From: JAICWY01 sp964531205
Lineage (GTDB): Bacteria > Vulcanimicrobiota > Vulcanimicrobiia > Vulcanimicrobiales > Vulcanimicrobiaceae
Direction: 5' to 3'
DNA length: 6,171 bases
Assembly: GCA_964531205.1 (NCBI GenBank)
Contig: CAZHGH010000134.1
Span: forward strand, 1 to 6,171
Shown: piece by piece, positions 1 to 6,171 of the stretch
Layout of the letters: every line of letters begins with the position of its first letter
Position numbering within the stretch: the stretch's first letter is position 1
Translations under genes and position numbers: made by a program
Notes under the pieces: model-generated
What the model was told of the DNA's origin: nothing
Database searches by the model: none
What the model saw: only the letters and a program-made list of their open reading frames with translations

Positions 1-1161
1 ATGAAGTTTAGTACCAAAGCCATTCACGTCGGACAGGAAGCCGATCCCACAACGGGCGCGACAATCGTTCCCGTTTATCAAACCTCGACGTACACGCAAG
101 AAGCGGTCGGCGAGCACAAGGGCTTCGATTACAGCCGCACGGTGAATCCGACGCGCGTCGCGCTGGAGAAACAACTAGCGTCGTTGGAAAACGCGGAATA
201 TGGCAGCGCCTTTGCGAGCGGCATGGCGGCAACGTCGGCGGTACTGAATCTGCTCTCGAGCGGCGATCATGTCGTGGTGACGGACGATTTGTACGGCGGC
301 ACCTACCGTTTGTTTTCGAAAGTGCTCGAACGCTACGGCTTACAATTCACCTACGTCGACATGGCGAATCTCGACGCAGTTCGTGCAGCCATCAAGCCGA
401 ACACGAAAATGTTCTGGATCGAGACGCCGACGAATCCGCTGCTGAAACTGATCGATATTCGTGCGGTCGCCGCTATGCGTAAGAACGGCCAATACGTCGT
501 CGTCGATAACACGTTCGCCTCACCGTATTTTCAGCAGCCGCTTTCGCTGGGTGCCGACGTCGTCGTCCATTCAACGACGAAGTATATCGGCGGTCACAGT
601 GACGTCATCGGCGGCGTCGCGATAACGAACAACAAAGATATCTACGACGTCATCAAGTTCCATCAGAATGCCGTCGGCGGCGTTCCCGGCCCTTATGACG
701 CGTGGCTGACGATGCGCGGCGCAAAGACGCTAGCGCTACGCATGCGAGAGCATGCGAAAAATGCGCAGGCCGTAGCGGAGTTTTTAGAGGCGCACGACGA
801 GGTCGACCGCGTCTACTATCCGGGTCTTCCGTCGCATCCGCAGCACGAACTCGCGAAGCGTCAAATGAGCGGCTTCGGCGGCATGGTTTCCTTCACGCTC
901 AAAGGGCCCGAACAACGCGCGATTGATTTCGCGAACCGCATGAAATACTTTAGTTTAGCTGAGAGCTTGGGCGGTGTCGAATCGCTCATCTGCCATCCGG
1001 CGCGCATGACGCACGGATCGATTCCAAAGGAAGAGCGCGAAAAACGCGGCGTGACCGACGGTCTGCTGCGTCTCTCGGTTGGAATCGAGGATATCGACGA
1101 TCTGCTCGAGGATCTAAGAAGCGCGCTCGAAGCGACCGCGCTCAGCGCATCTCGAGTTTAA
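1..1161 (+). CDS. Cystathionine gamma-synthase / gamma-lyase family PLP enzyme
   Basis: This is a cytoplasmic PLP-dependent enzyme of the Cys/Met metabolism family. It either makes cystathionine from an activated homoserine and cysteine or cleaves cystathionine to cysteine, 2-oxobutyrate and ammonia. The 386-residue length is normal for the family. Visible family residues are Tyr44 and Arg46 in YSRTVNPTR (phosphate contacts from the neighbouring subunit), Tyr98 in DDLYGG (ring stacking), Asp169 in VVVDNTFASP (pyridine nitrogen), Lys194 in HSTTKYIGGHSD (Schiff base), the SLGGVESL segment near 322-329, and Arg357 in LLRLSVG (substrate carboxylate). The N-terminus, with its KAIHVGQ motif at residues 6-12, looks complete, so ATG at position 1 is a sensible start; its upstream signals lie outside the window. 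The TAA stop overlaps the stop of the convergent gene. Sequence alone does not separate synthase from lyase (metB versus mccB/CGL), so no symbol is given. The family call is very secure; the exact reaction is not. Confidence 0.95.
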   Translation: MKFSTKAIHVGQEADPTTGATIVPVYQTSTYTQEAVGEHKGFDYSRTVNPTRVALEKQLASLENAEYGSAFASGMAATSAVLNLLSSGDHVVVTDDLYGGTYRLFSKVLERYGLQFTYVDMANLDAVRAAIKPNTKMFWIETPTNPLLKLIDIRAVAAMRKNGQYVVVDNTFASPYFQQPLSLGADVVVHSTTKYIGGHSDVIGGVAITNNKDIYDVIKFHQNAVGGVPGPYDAWLTMRGAKTLALRMREHAKNAQAVAEFLEAHDEVDRVYYPGLPSHPQHELAKRQMSGFGGMVSFTLKGPEQRAIDFANRMKYFSLAESLGGVESLICHPARMTHGSIPKEEREKRGVTDGLLRLSVGIEDIDDLLEDLRSALEATALSASRV

Positions 1162-1736
1162 TACCGGTATTTCGGAAACGCGACAGCGCTGACGTTCTGC
1201 AGGATCTTCAGCGCTTGATCGTTTGAAATATCACCGTACCGGCCCATTACGGCAAGCTGCACGCCTCGAACGCCGTCGGCCCATACGTATTGGTAGCGCT
1301 TGACTTCATTGAAGCCGTTGCCGATCGTAATCTCTTGCCAGTACGCGGGCATGCCGTTCGGCAGCTTTGTCGGATTCTTTTTGATGAAGACGCCGTCGGC
1401 CGAATTGCGTAAGTTATTCTCGGTTACCTGATCGTAGCCGTCGACGTTGCCTTCGAAGTTCTCCATCGTAATCGTGATGGTTAAGAGTCCCGCTTTCCCG
1501 TAGTTTTTCACGAACGCCGCAACAACGGTCGGCTTGTCGAATTGCGTCGGATCGCCTTGCTGCATGGGCACTTTTGCAAAATCGGACGGGGCGGTAAACG
1601 ACATCGCCGGATCGTTGAACGAGTTTGAGGGCGTTGCAGCGGGCGCGGGTGCGTCAGCGGCCTGCGTCTGCGCAAGCAGAGTAGCCGGCGCGAAAATTGC
1701 GCAGAGCGCAAAAGCGACGGCGGCGATGCGGTTCAT
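1158..1736 (-). CDS. Small exported protein of unknown function
   Basis: I do not recognise this 192-residue protein. Residues 1-22 look like a Sec signal peptide: Asn-Arg at the start, a hydrophobic core, then Leu-Leu-Ala before Gln23. Cys12 lies within the core and there is no proper lipobox, so a lipoprotein is unlikely. An Ala/Pro-rich linker (about 25-37) leads to one compact domain (about 44-192) with alternating beta-type stretches such as GLLTITITM and RGVQLAVMG, and a final helix plus strand (DQALKILQNVSAVAF). This layout is loosely like PsbP/DcrB-type small exported domains, but that is only an impression from the pattern. It is the second gene of an operon: its ATG overlaps the TGA of the upstream esterase by four bases (ATGA), which implies translational coupling. 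A good GGAG ribosome site lies five bases upstream. Its TAA stop shares TTAA with the stop of the convergent forward gene. Both termini look intact. Confidence 0.85.
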   Translation of the reverse strand: MNRIAAVAFALCAIFAPATLLAQTQAADAPAPAATPSNSFNDPAMSFTAPSDFAKVPMQQGDPTQFDKPTVVAAFVKNYGKAGLLTITITMENFEGNVDGYDQVTENNLRNSADGVFIKKNPTKLPNGMPAYWQEITIGNGFNEVKRYQYVWADGVRGVQLAVMGRYGDISNDQALKILQNVSAVAFPKYRY

Positions 1737-2776
1737 TCACTCTCCAGAACGCCGGCTAGCGCCGGCAGTGAGACTTCGTAGCGGTATCCGACGTTTCGAT
1801 GGTCGTCGTCAAATTCTTCGTGCCGGACCTCAAGGCCCATCTCGCGCATCTGTTTTGCCAGCAGACGCGCCCCGACGTCCAACGCATATTCGTCCCGGCG
1901 GCCGCAATCGAGGTAACCCAGTCGCAGGCGGGCGAGTTCCGCTTGCTTGCGCCGGCTCATCTCGACCGGATCGAACTCGAGCCAGCGCGCGAATACGTCC
2001 TCGCGCAAAGCGCCGGTGTCGCGGTCGAACGGAAGCTCCAAGTCGAATGCGGTTGCGCTCTTCGGCGTGTAAGCGGCGGTATAGCCCAGCATCTCCATCG
2101 TTACGTACTCGGCCTGCGGGCGCTTCGGCTTCTTCTCAAATTGCTCGACGAATTCTTCGATGTCCCAGTTGAATTTCTCGAGCGTCCGCTGCGCATCCAC
2201 AAAGCCGCGCGGCTGCGCATACGGAAAGTACGAATCGCCGCTGTGCGACGCAAACGCAGCAAACGTGCCGGGATACTGCATGCTCAAATACATCGAACCG
2301 AAGCCGCCGGACGATTTTCCGAGAACCGCTCGTCCGGCTTCTCGCGCGACGGTGCGATAGTTCTCGTCGACATGTCCGATCACGTCGCGAATGACGTAGG
2401 TTGCATAATCGCCGTTATGAATTGAATTCACGTACTGCGAGCCGCCTAGCCGCGTAAAGCCGTCGACGATAACGAGAATCGCCGGCTGCATTCGCTTCTC
2501 CGCAATGAGCCGATCGATCCATTGCACGACGTTTGTTTCCCACGGCCGCGCGCTGATGAGCGCAGCCGCATCGCCCGTGTACCCGTGCAGGCAATACATG
2601 ACCGGATAACGCCGCGAACCTTGCGGATCGTAATCGGGCGGCACGTATATGACGACCGGCCGTTCTGAAGGGTCGCCTAACGCATTGCCGCGCAGGGCGG
2701 GGCTGTCGACGAAATCGATGCGCACGTCGCCTTGCAGCCGCAGCAATCGCGCGAGCGCGGAAGTATTTCCGGTCAT
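1733..2776 (-). CDS. Esterase-D-type alpha/beta hydrolase (putative esterase, PF00756-like)
   Basis: This 347-residue protein is a serine esterase of the putative-esterase (EstD/Fes-like) group, which cleaves acyl esters. Residues 23-46 (with SPALRGNALGD) and 42-50 (VIYVPPDYD) match the usual N-terminal strand region, and HGYTG (64-68) supplies the oxyanion area. GKSSG (153-157) is the nucleophile elbow with Ser155. Asp295 in DCGRRDEY is the likely acid and His326 in DDDHRNVGYRYEVSLP the likely catalytic histidine, so the triad looks complete. A charged insert at about 195-285 probably forms a lid. No signal peptide is seen, so the enzyme is probably cytoplasmic, although its operon partner is exported. 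The ATG at 2776 is the only Met before the conserved N-terminal region, but it has no convincing Shine-Dalgarno. It is the first gene of a two-gene operon and diverges from the long permease-glycosidase ORF, 54 bases away. The substrate cannot be read from the sequence. Confidence 0.9.
   Translation of the reverse strand: MTGNTSALARLLRLQGDVRIDFVDSPALRGNALGDPSERPVVIYVPPDYDPQGSRRYPVMYCLHGYTGDAAALISARPWETNVVQWIDRLIAEKRMQPAILVIVDGFTRLGGSQYVNSIHNGDYATYVIRDVIGHVDENYRTVAREAGRAVLGKSSGGFGSMYLSMQYPGTFAAFASHSGDSYFPYAQPRGFVDAQRTLEKFNWDIEEFVEQFEKKPKRPQAEYVTMEMLGYTAAYTPKSATAFDLELPFDRDTGALREDVFARWLEFDPVEMSRRKQAELARLRLGYLDCGRRDEYALDVGARLLAKQMREMGLEVRHEEFDDDHRNVGYRYEVSLPALAGVLESE
1742..1745 (-). promoter_or_regulatory. 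Shine-Dalgarno site of the small exported protein
   Basis: On the reverse strand GGAG is followed by five bases and then the ATG at 1736. The site lies inside the last codons of the esterase, so the downstream gene can be translated by re-initiation at the ATGA overlap or by direct ribosome entry. It is the clearest ribosome-binding site in the window and supports the chosen start. Confidence 0.7.
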
Positions 2777-2830
2777 GGCGCCCGTGTTCGCCGCCAGGTA
2801 CGCGCTCCACTACACCGAATCGAACGCGCC
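2777..2830. other. 54-base divergent intergenic region
   Basis: This is the only non-coding gap in the window. It separates the start codons of the divergent esterase and permease-glycosidase genes, so both promoters must lie in or near it, probably overlapping each other and the coding ends. I see no convincing -10/-35 pair on either strand, no clear operator palindrome, and no Shine-Dalgarno next to either ATG. Leaderless or weakly initiated transcripts are possible. Its role as a shared promoter is inferred from position only. Confidence 0.4.
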
Positions 2831-5800
2831 ATGATTCGGGGGATCAACACGCGGGGCGCGGTGGCGATCAACGTCATCACGATGATCGGCATCGGCCCGC
2901 TGATTACGATTCCGCTTGTCCTCGCGCAGCTTGCGGGTCCACTCGCGCTCGTGGGGTGGATCGCCGGCGCGCTAGTCGCATTGTGTGACGGATTGGTGTG
3001 GGCCGAACTGGGATCGAAGTACCCGGGTTCGGGCGGCACGTACGTGTATCTGCGCGAGATTTTCGGACGCGAAGGCTGGGGAAGGCTCTTCGCGTTTCTT
3101 TATAACTGGCAGTTCTTTTTGTCCGCGTCGCTGATTCTTTCGACGGGGTATATCGGCTTTGCGAACTACTCCGGTTATCTGTTTCCGAACGTTGCCGCAT
3201 CCCCTATGCTTTCGCATTTCGTCGCATTCGGCATCGGTTTGGTTACGATAATCGCGGTGTATCGCCGCATCACCGCAGCCGCATCTTTCGGCATCTTCCT
3301 TGCAGTCATCGCAATTGCAACGCTCGTCATCGTCGGCATCGCCGGATACGCGCACGCCGATTTTCATCGAGCGTTTACACTGAGCGGTCCCGTTCAATTC
3401 GGATGGGGGTTTCTCGCCGGATTAGGCGGTGCGCTCTACATTACACTGTACGATTACTTGGGATACAGCCAAATCGCCTTGGTTGGCGAAGAGGTCCGCG
3501 AACCGCAGCGCACATTGCCCATGGCGATCGTCGTTTCAATTTTGCTGGTAATGGTGCTGTATGTCTTCTTGCAAATTGGCGTCCTGAGTGCAGTTCCATG
3601 GCAAACGCTGGTCGGGCATAACGGCGGACCTGCTCCGGTGCAAGCGCAATTCGTCGCTTCAACCGTCGTTGAGAATTCGTGGGGATCGTGGCCGGCGCGC
3701 GTAGTTACGGTCTTGATTCTCATTACGGCATTCGCTTCGGTGTTCGGTGGACTGTTGGGAAGCGCTCGCGTGCCATTTGCTGCAGCGCGTGACGGTGCGT
3801 TCTTGCGCATCTTTGCGAAACTGCATCCCACGGGGCACTTTCCGTATGTCTCGCTTTTGATGATGGGCGCGATTTCACTGGTCGCGTGCTTTTTCGACCT
3901 AGGCTTTGTTATCGCCGTTATCGGCACCGCCGGCATTCTCATCGGATCGGTCGCACAAATACTTGCACTTTTCGTGATGCACGCCCGCGGTGAACGCACG
4001 CCCTTTCGCATGTGGCTCTATCCGATTCCGCCGCTCGTCGCGCTTGCCGGTTGGATACTCGCGTTCGCAAATACGGGCACGATGGCAATTTTGCTCGGCG
4101 TCGGTTGGCTTATCGTTGGAATCGTTGTGTATCTTTTCGTCGCACGGGCCGAGCGGGTCTGGCCGTTCGCGGTTGCAATGCTGCTTCTAGCAATCGTTGC
4201 GGCACCAGCGCGCGCCTCCACGGAGACGCGGCACTTCATCTACGGCGCGACGTTTTTCTACGAACGTGTCCCGCGCGCGCAATGGGCGCAGGCGCTTTCG
4301 GACTACAAGCGCATGGGCATCAATACCATCGACTTGTACGTCATGTGGAATTGGCACGAGTTGCATGACGGCGACTTCGATTTTACGGGGCGCACGAATG
4401 ACCGCCGCGACCTCCGCGGATTGCTGAAGCTGATTCACGACGACGGATTTCGGATCGTTCTGCGGCCGGGACCCGTGATTCGCAACGAATGGCGCAACGG
4501 CGGATATCCGGCGTGGTTGTTGCAGCGTCCCGAGTACAACATGCCGCTTCGCGACGTTCTCGAAGGGCGGTATCCCGCAACTGCCACACTGCAAAATACG
4601 CAGTCGGATGCGGCCGCCGCTGAATGGATGCGAAACGCAACGCATATGCATTACGCGACCCGCTGGCTGCAGCGGGTTTTTCACGTCGCAGCGCCCTGGA
4701 AGCGCGATATCGCCGCCGTCGCATTGGATGACGATCAAGGCGCCTACATCGACAACGATACTTGGCCAGGCACGCACTTTCACCGCTACATGCAGTATCT
4801 CGCATCCGTGGTGTACGGCAGCCTTGGACAAACCATGCCGGTCTTCATCAATACCTATCAAATGAAGGTAACGGCTTCTTCACCCGTTTGGGCGTGGGGT
4901 AATTGGTACCAAAGCGATGCGTACAGCATAGGCGAACACGACCGCACGCAGTTGGAATTTTCCACCGGCTTGCTGCAAACGCAGCACAGGCCGATTATGA
5001 TTAGCGAGTTCCAAGCCGGTTGGCTACAAGGCGCCGACGAGCCGTATCCGCGGCCTGCGGATCCCACGAACACAACGCTTGCTCTGCATACGCTATTGCA
5101 AATGGGCGCGCACGGCATCGTGAATTTCCCAGTGCAAGATACGCTGAACCCCGCGGGTTGGGAGGCGCCCTGGACCAATGCGTTTTATTCGTGGGACGCA
5201 GCGCTGGCGGTTCAGCTTACACCGCAAAGCCGCTACGGACCGACGGCACAATTCGGCGCACTCATCGCACAGTTCGGCGATAAGCTTTTGCGCACGCATC
5301 CGGTCGCTGACGCGGCAATCGCATATACCGCAAGTGCTTACGATCCCGCGCGTCTCTCAAACGACCGCGTGTACAAAATCGCGCAGGCGACGATGGACGC
5401 GCAAAGGGGCTGTCGGCTGATGCGCATTACGTGCGCGATCGTCGACTTGCGCTTCGATTCGCTCGCGCAGCTCTCACGATACGGAACGCTGATTATCCCA
5501 CCCAACAGTGAACCGTTCATCACCAGCGTAGAATCGAAACTCGCGGCATTCCGTGCGCACGGCGGCCACATCGTCCAAAGCGCCCGATACGCCCGCATCG
5601 CGCATCCGGCCGCAGGCGGGATTCCCAATGCGGTGCTACTCGTTAGCGACGACGAGCGCTACGGCTTTCTCGATATCGTCAACTACGATCGCACGGCAAT
5701 TCGTATGAAAACGGCGCAGCTGCATTTTGGACAAGTTTTTGCAGGCCTTAAAGCGCTGAACGTGCCGCCGCGTAGCGCCTTTCTTATACCCGTTGCTCCA

Positions 5801-6171
5801 GTTCCGCGAGGCAAATGGGTTGAAGCCGCAGCGACACCCACGGTAACGCAGCCCGAATCGGCATTGCCGCTACGCCCGCGCAGCTGGATAACGGAATCAC
5901 GAGATTCGCAGCCGCATTCAGGTGTATATCGCGACGATGTGTACCACGACGGTTATCCCGCCGTCATCTTTGAGAATGGCAATCTTCGTCTCGTTGTTTC
6001 GCCGTGCGCCGGCGCACGCGTATTCGTTTTCGAAGATAAGGCGACAGACCGCAACGTGTTTACGACCATCGGGGGCTTGCGAGACGCGTGGTCGCACACG
6101 TTGCCGCCGTCATCGCGCGACTACATCGCAAAGTATACGCATCCCATCGCGACAGGCACGTTCAATCGATG
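2831..6171 (+). CDS. APC-superfamily permease fused in frame to a GH35 beta-galactosidase-like enzyme (partial, 3' end outside window)
   Basis: One uninterrupted frame of 1113 codons runs from ATG 2831 to the window edge with no stop. Residues 1-437 are a full APC-type (amino acid-polyamine-organocation) permease with about 12 helices. GIGPLITIP (20-28) is the TM1 substrate-site motif, AELGSKYPGSGGTYVYLRE (58-76) the loop after TM2, GEEVREPQRTLP (219-230) the loop after TM6, and ARVPFAAARDGAF (312-324) the loop after TM8. Arg-rich loops fall on the cytoplasmic side throughout. A 13th hydrophobic segment (about 444-462) joins it to a glycoside hydrolase family 35 domain with RMGINTIDLYVMWNWHEL (494-511), RPGPVIRNEW (545-554) and SEFQAGW (725-731). 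ATG 2831 fits because residues 3-28 align with the usual APC N-terminus; no Shine-Dalgarno is visible. Alternatively these are two genes (an internal start near 4127 or 4178) joined by a lost stop or a sequence error. Domain calls are firm; the fusion as a single natural polypeptide is less certain. Confidence 0.85.
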   Translation, partial: MIRGINTRGAVAINVITMIGIGPLITIPLVLAQLAGPLALVGWIAGALVALCDGLVWAELGSKYPGSGGTYVYLREIFGREGWGRLFAFLYNWQFFLSASLILSTGYIGFANYSGYLFPNVAASPMLSHFVAFGIGLVTIIAVYRRITAAASFGIFLAVIAIATLVIVGIAGYAHADFHRAFTLSGPVQFGWGFLAGLGGALYITLYDYLGYSQIALVGEEVREPQRTLPMAIVVSILLVMVLYVFLQIGVLSAVPWQTLVGHNGGPAPVQAQFVASTVVENSWGSWPARVVTVLILITAFASVFGGLLGSARVPFAAARDGAFLRIFAKLHPTGHFPYVSLLMMGAISLVACFFDLGFVIAVIGTAGILIGSVAQILALFVMHARGERTPFRMWLYPIPPLVALAGWILAFANTGTMAILLGVGWLIVGIVVYLFVARAERVWPFAVAMLLLAIVAAPARASTETRHFIYGATFFYERVPRAQWAQALSDYKRMGINTIDLYVMWNWHELHDGDFDFTGRTNDRRDLRGLLKLIHDDGFRIVLRPGPVIRNEWRNGGYPAWLLQRPEYNMPLRDVLEGRYPATATLQNTQSDAAAAEWMRNATHMHYATRWLQRVFHVAAPWKRDIAAVALDDDQGAYIDNDTWPGTHFHRYMQYLASVVYGSLGQTMPVFINTYQMKVTASSPVWAWGNWYQSDAYSIGEHDRTQLEFSTGLLQTQHRPIMISEFQAGWLQGADEPYPRPADPTNTTLALHTLLQMGAHGIVNFPVQDTLNPAGWEAPWTNAFYSWDAALAVQLTPQSRYGPTAQFGALIAQFGDKLLRTHPVADAAIAYTASAYDPARLSNDRVYKIAQATMDAQRGCRLMRITCAIVDLRFDSLAQLSRYGTLIIPPNSEPFITSVESKLAAFRAHGGHIVQSARYARIAHPAAGGIPNAVLLVSDDERYGFLDIVNYDRTAIRMKTAQLHFGQVFAGLKALNVPPRSAFLIPVAPVPRGKWVEAAATPTVTQPESALPLRPRSWITESRDSQPHSGVYRDDVYHDGYPAVIFENGNLRLVVSPCAGARVFVFEDKATDRNVFTTIGGLRDAWSHTLPPSSRDYIAKYTHPIATGTFNR
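4160..4216 (+). other. Fusion junction: 13th hydrophobic segment resembling a signal peptide
   Basis: Residues 444-462 read WPFAVAMLLLAIVAAPARA, followed by Ser-Thr and the glycosidase. The segment has a hydrophobic core and a small-residue ending (Ala-Arg-Ala) like a signal peptidase I site, and is preceded by Arg439 and Arg442. It follows TM12 after only about six residues. With the N-terminus inside, a 12-helix permease ends in the cytoplasm, so this extra helix would cross outward and place the hydrolase on the outer face. It looks like the former signal peptide of a secreted GH35 enzyme. Cleavage at Ala462 would release the hydrolase; no cleavage would keep it tethered. Possible internal starts are GTG 4127 and ATG 4178, but neither has a good ribosome site. 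Confidence 0.7.
4217..6171 (+). other. GH35 catalytic domain plus accessory domains within the fused ORF
   Basis: Residues 465 to about 800 form the GH35 TIM barrel. The N-terminal strand motif FIYGATFFYERVP (469-481) corresponds to the family's G-x-x-H-Y-x-R-x-P, with the His position changed to Phe. Glu553 in RNEW matches the conserved substrate-binding Glu. Glu726 in ISEFQAGW is the expected nucleophile (as in the SEFYTGW of animal beta-galactosidase). The acid/base motif, normally VENEYG, reads LDDDQG (632-637), with Asp635 at the catalytic position. Residues about 829-917 look like a GATase/trimerisation-like alpha/beta domain: AIAYTAS, then YGTLIIPP and AFRAHGGHIVQSA, as in GH42 enzymes. 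From about 1037, residues such as VIFENGNLRLVVSP resemble the start of a mutarotase-like beta-sandwich, which is cut by the window end. The substrate is probably a beta-galactoside or related glycoside, but the altered site makes this uncertain. Confidence 0.8.

Noticed and set aside
1751..1766. GC-rich inverted repeat (two GCCGGC arms, 4-base loop) just upstream of the exported gene's ribosome site
   Set aside because: It lies within esterase codons, has only a 6-bp stem and no U tract, so it is not a credible terminator; a minor effect on coupling cannot be excluded.
1534..2172. Forward 212-codon open frame across the operon
   Set aside because: It spans the overlap of two well-supported reverse genes and its translation is Arg/Ala/Ser-rich without domain character, typical of a shadow frame.
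1799..2425. Forward 208-codon open frame inside the esterase
   Set aside because: It lies wholly opposite the esterase catalytic region, with no ribosome site and no recognisable motifs.
2972..3397. Reverse 141-codon frame opposite permease TM3-TM6
   Set aside because: It is Cys/Arg/Asp-rich and antisense to strongly hydrophobic helices, the usual artefact opposite membrane-protein genes.
4012..4368. Forward 118-codon frame over the permease-glycosidase junction
   Set aside because: The permease TM11-TM12 and GH35 N-terminal motifs are both read in the other forward frame; this one gives a low-complexity Arg/Ala-rich translation.
4187..4861. Reverse-strand 224-codon open frame opposite the GH35 barrel
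   Set aside because: It is antisense to a region with clear GH35 motifs in the forward frame, and its translation shows no recognisable domain; it is a by-product of GC-rich codon use.

Overview
This 6.2 kb window is almost entirely coding and holds four genes: one forward gene, a two-gene reverse operon converging on it, and a very long forward ORF that diverges from the operon and runs off the right edge. GC is moderately high by eye, the genes overlap or nearly touch, and there are no RNA genes, mobile elements, CRISPR arrays or sizeable non-coding stretches. The coding style suggests a free-living bacterium from an under-sampled phylum; an Eremiobacterota (WPS-2)-like or acidobacterial-type soil organism is possible, but this is only an impression.

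Left part: positions 1-1161 encode a complete PLP-dependent trans-sulfuration enzyme (cystathionine gamma-synthase/gamma-lyase family). Its TAA stop shares the palindrome TTAA with the stop of a small exported protein on the other strand, so no intergenic terminator separates them. That exported protein (1158-1736, reverse) is the second gene of an operon. The first is an esterase-D-type alpha/beta hydrolase (1733-2776, reverse), and the two are joined by a 4-base ATGA overlap.

Right part: after a 54-base divergent gap, a single reading frame opens at 2831 and stays open for 1113 codons to the end of the window. Residues 1-437 form a complete 12-helix APC-superfamily permease. Residues about 444-462 are a signal-peptide-like hydrophobic segment ending in Ala-Arg-Ala. 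Residues from about 463 onward form a glycoside hydrolase family 35 (beta-galactosidase-like) enzyme, followed by a GATase-like domain and the start of a beta-sandwich. As read, this is a permease fused to a glycosidase, and its predicted topology puts the hydrolase outside the membrane.

The fusion is the main discovery candidate. The glycosidase is also unusual because the acid/base glutamate of the GH35 Asn-Glu motif is replaced by aspartate (Asp-Asp-Asp-Gln), while the nucleophile glutamate is kept. A plausible working model, which is inference, is a tethered outer-face hydrolase that frees a small molecule from a glycoside for import by the permease attached to it, with the divergent esterase possibly acting on related acylated substrates. 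The competing explanation is two formerly separate genes joined by loss of the permease stop, or by a sequence error near 4140-4190.
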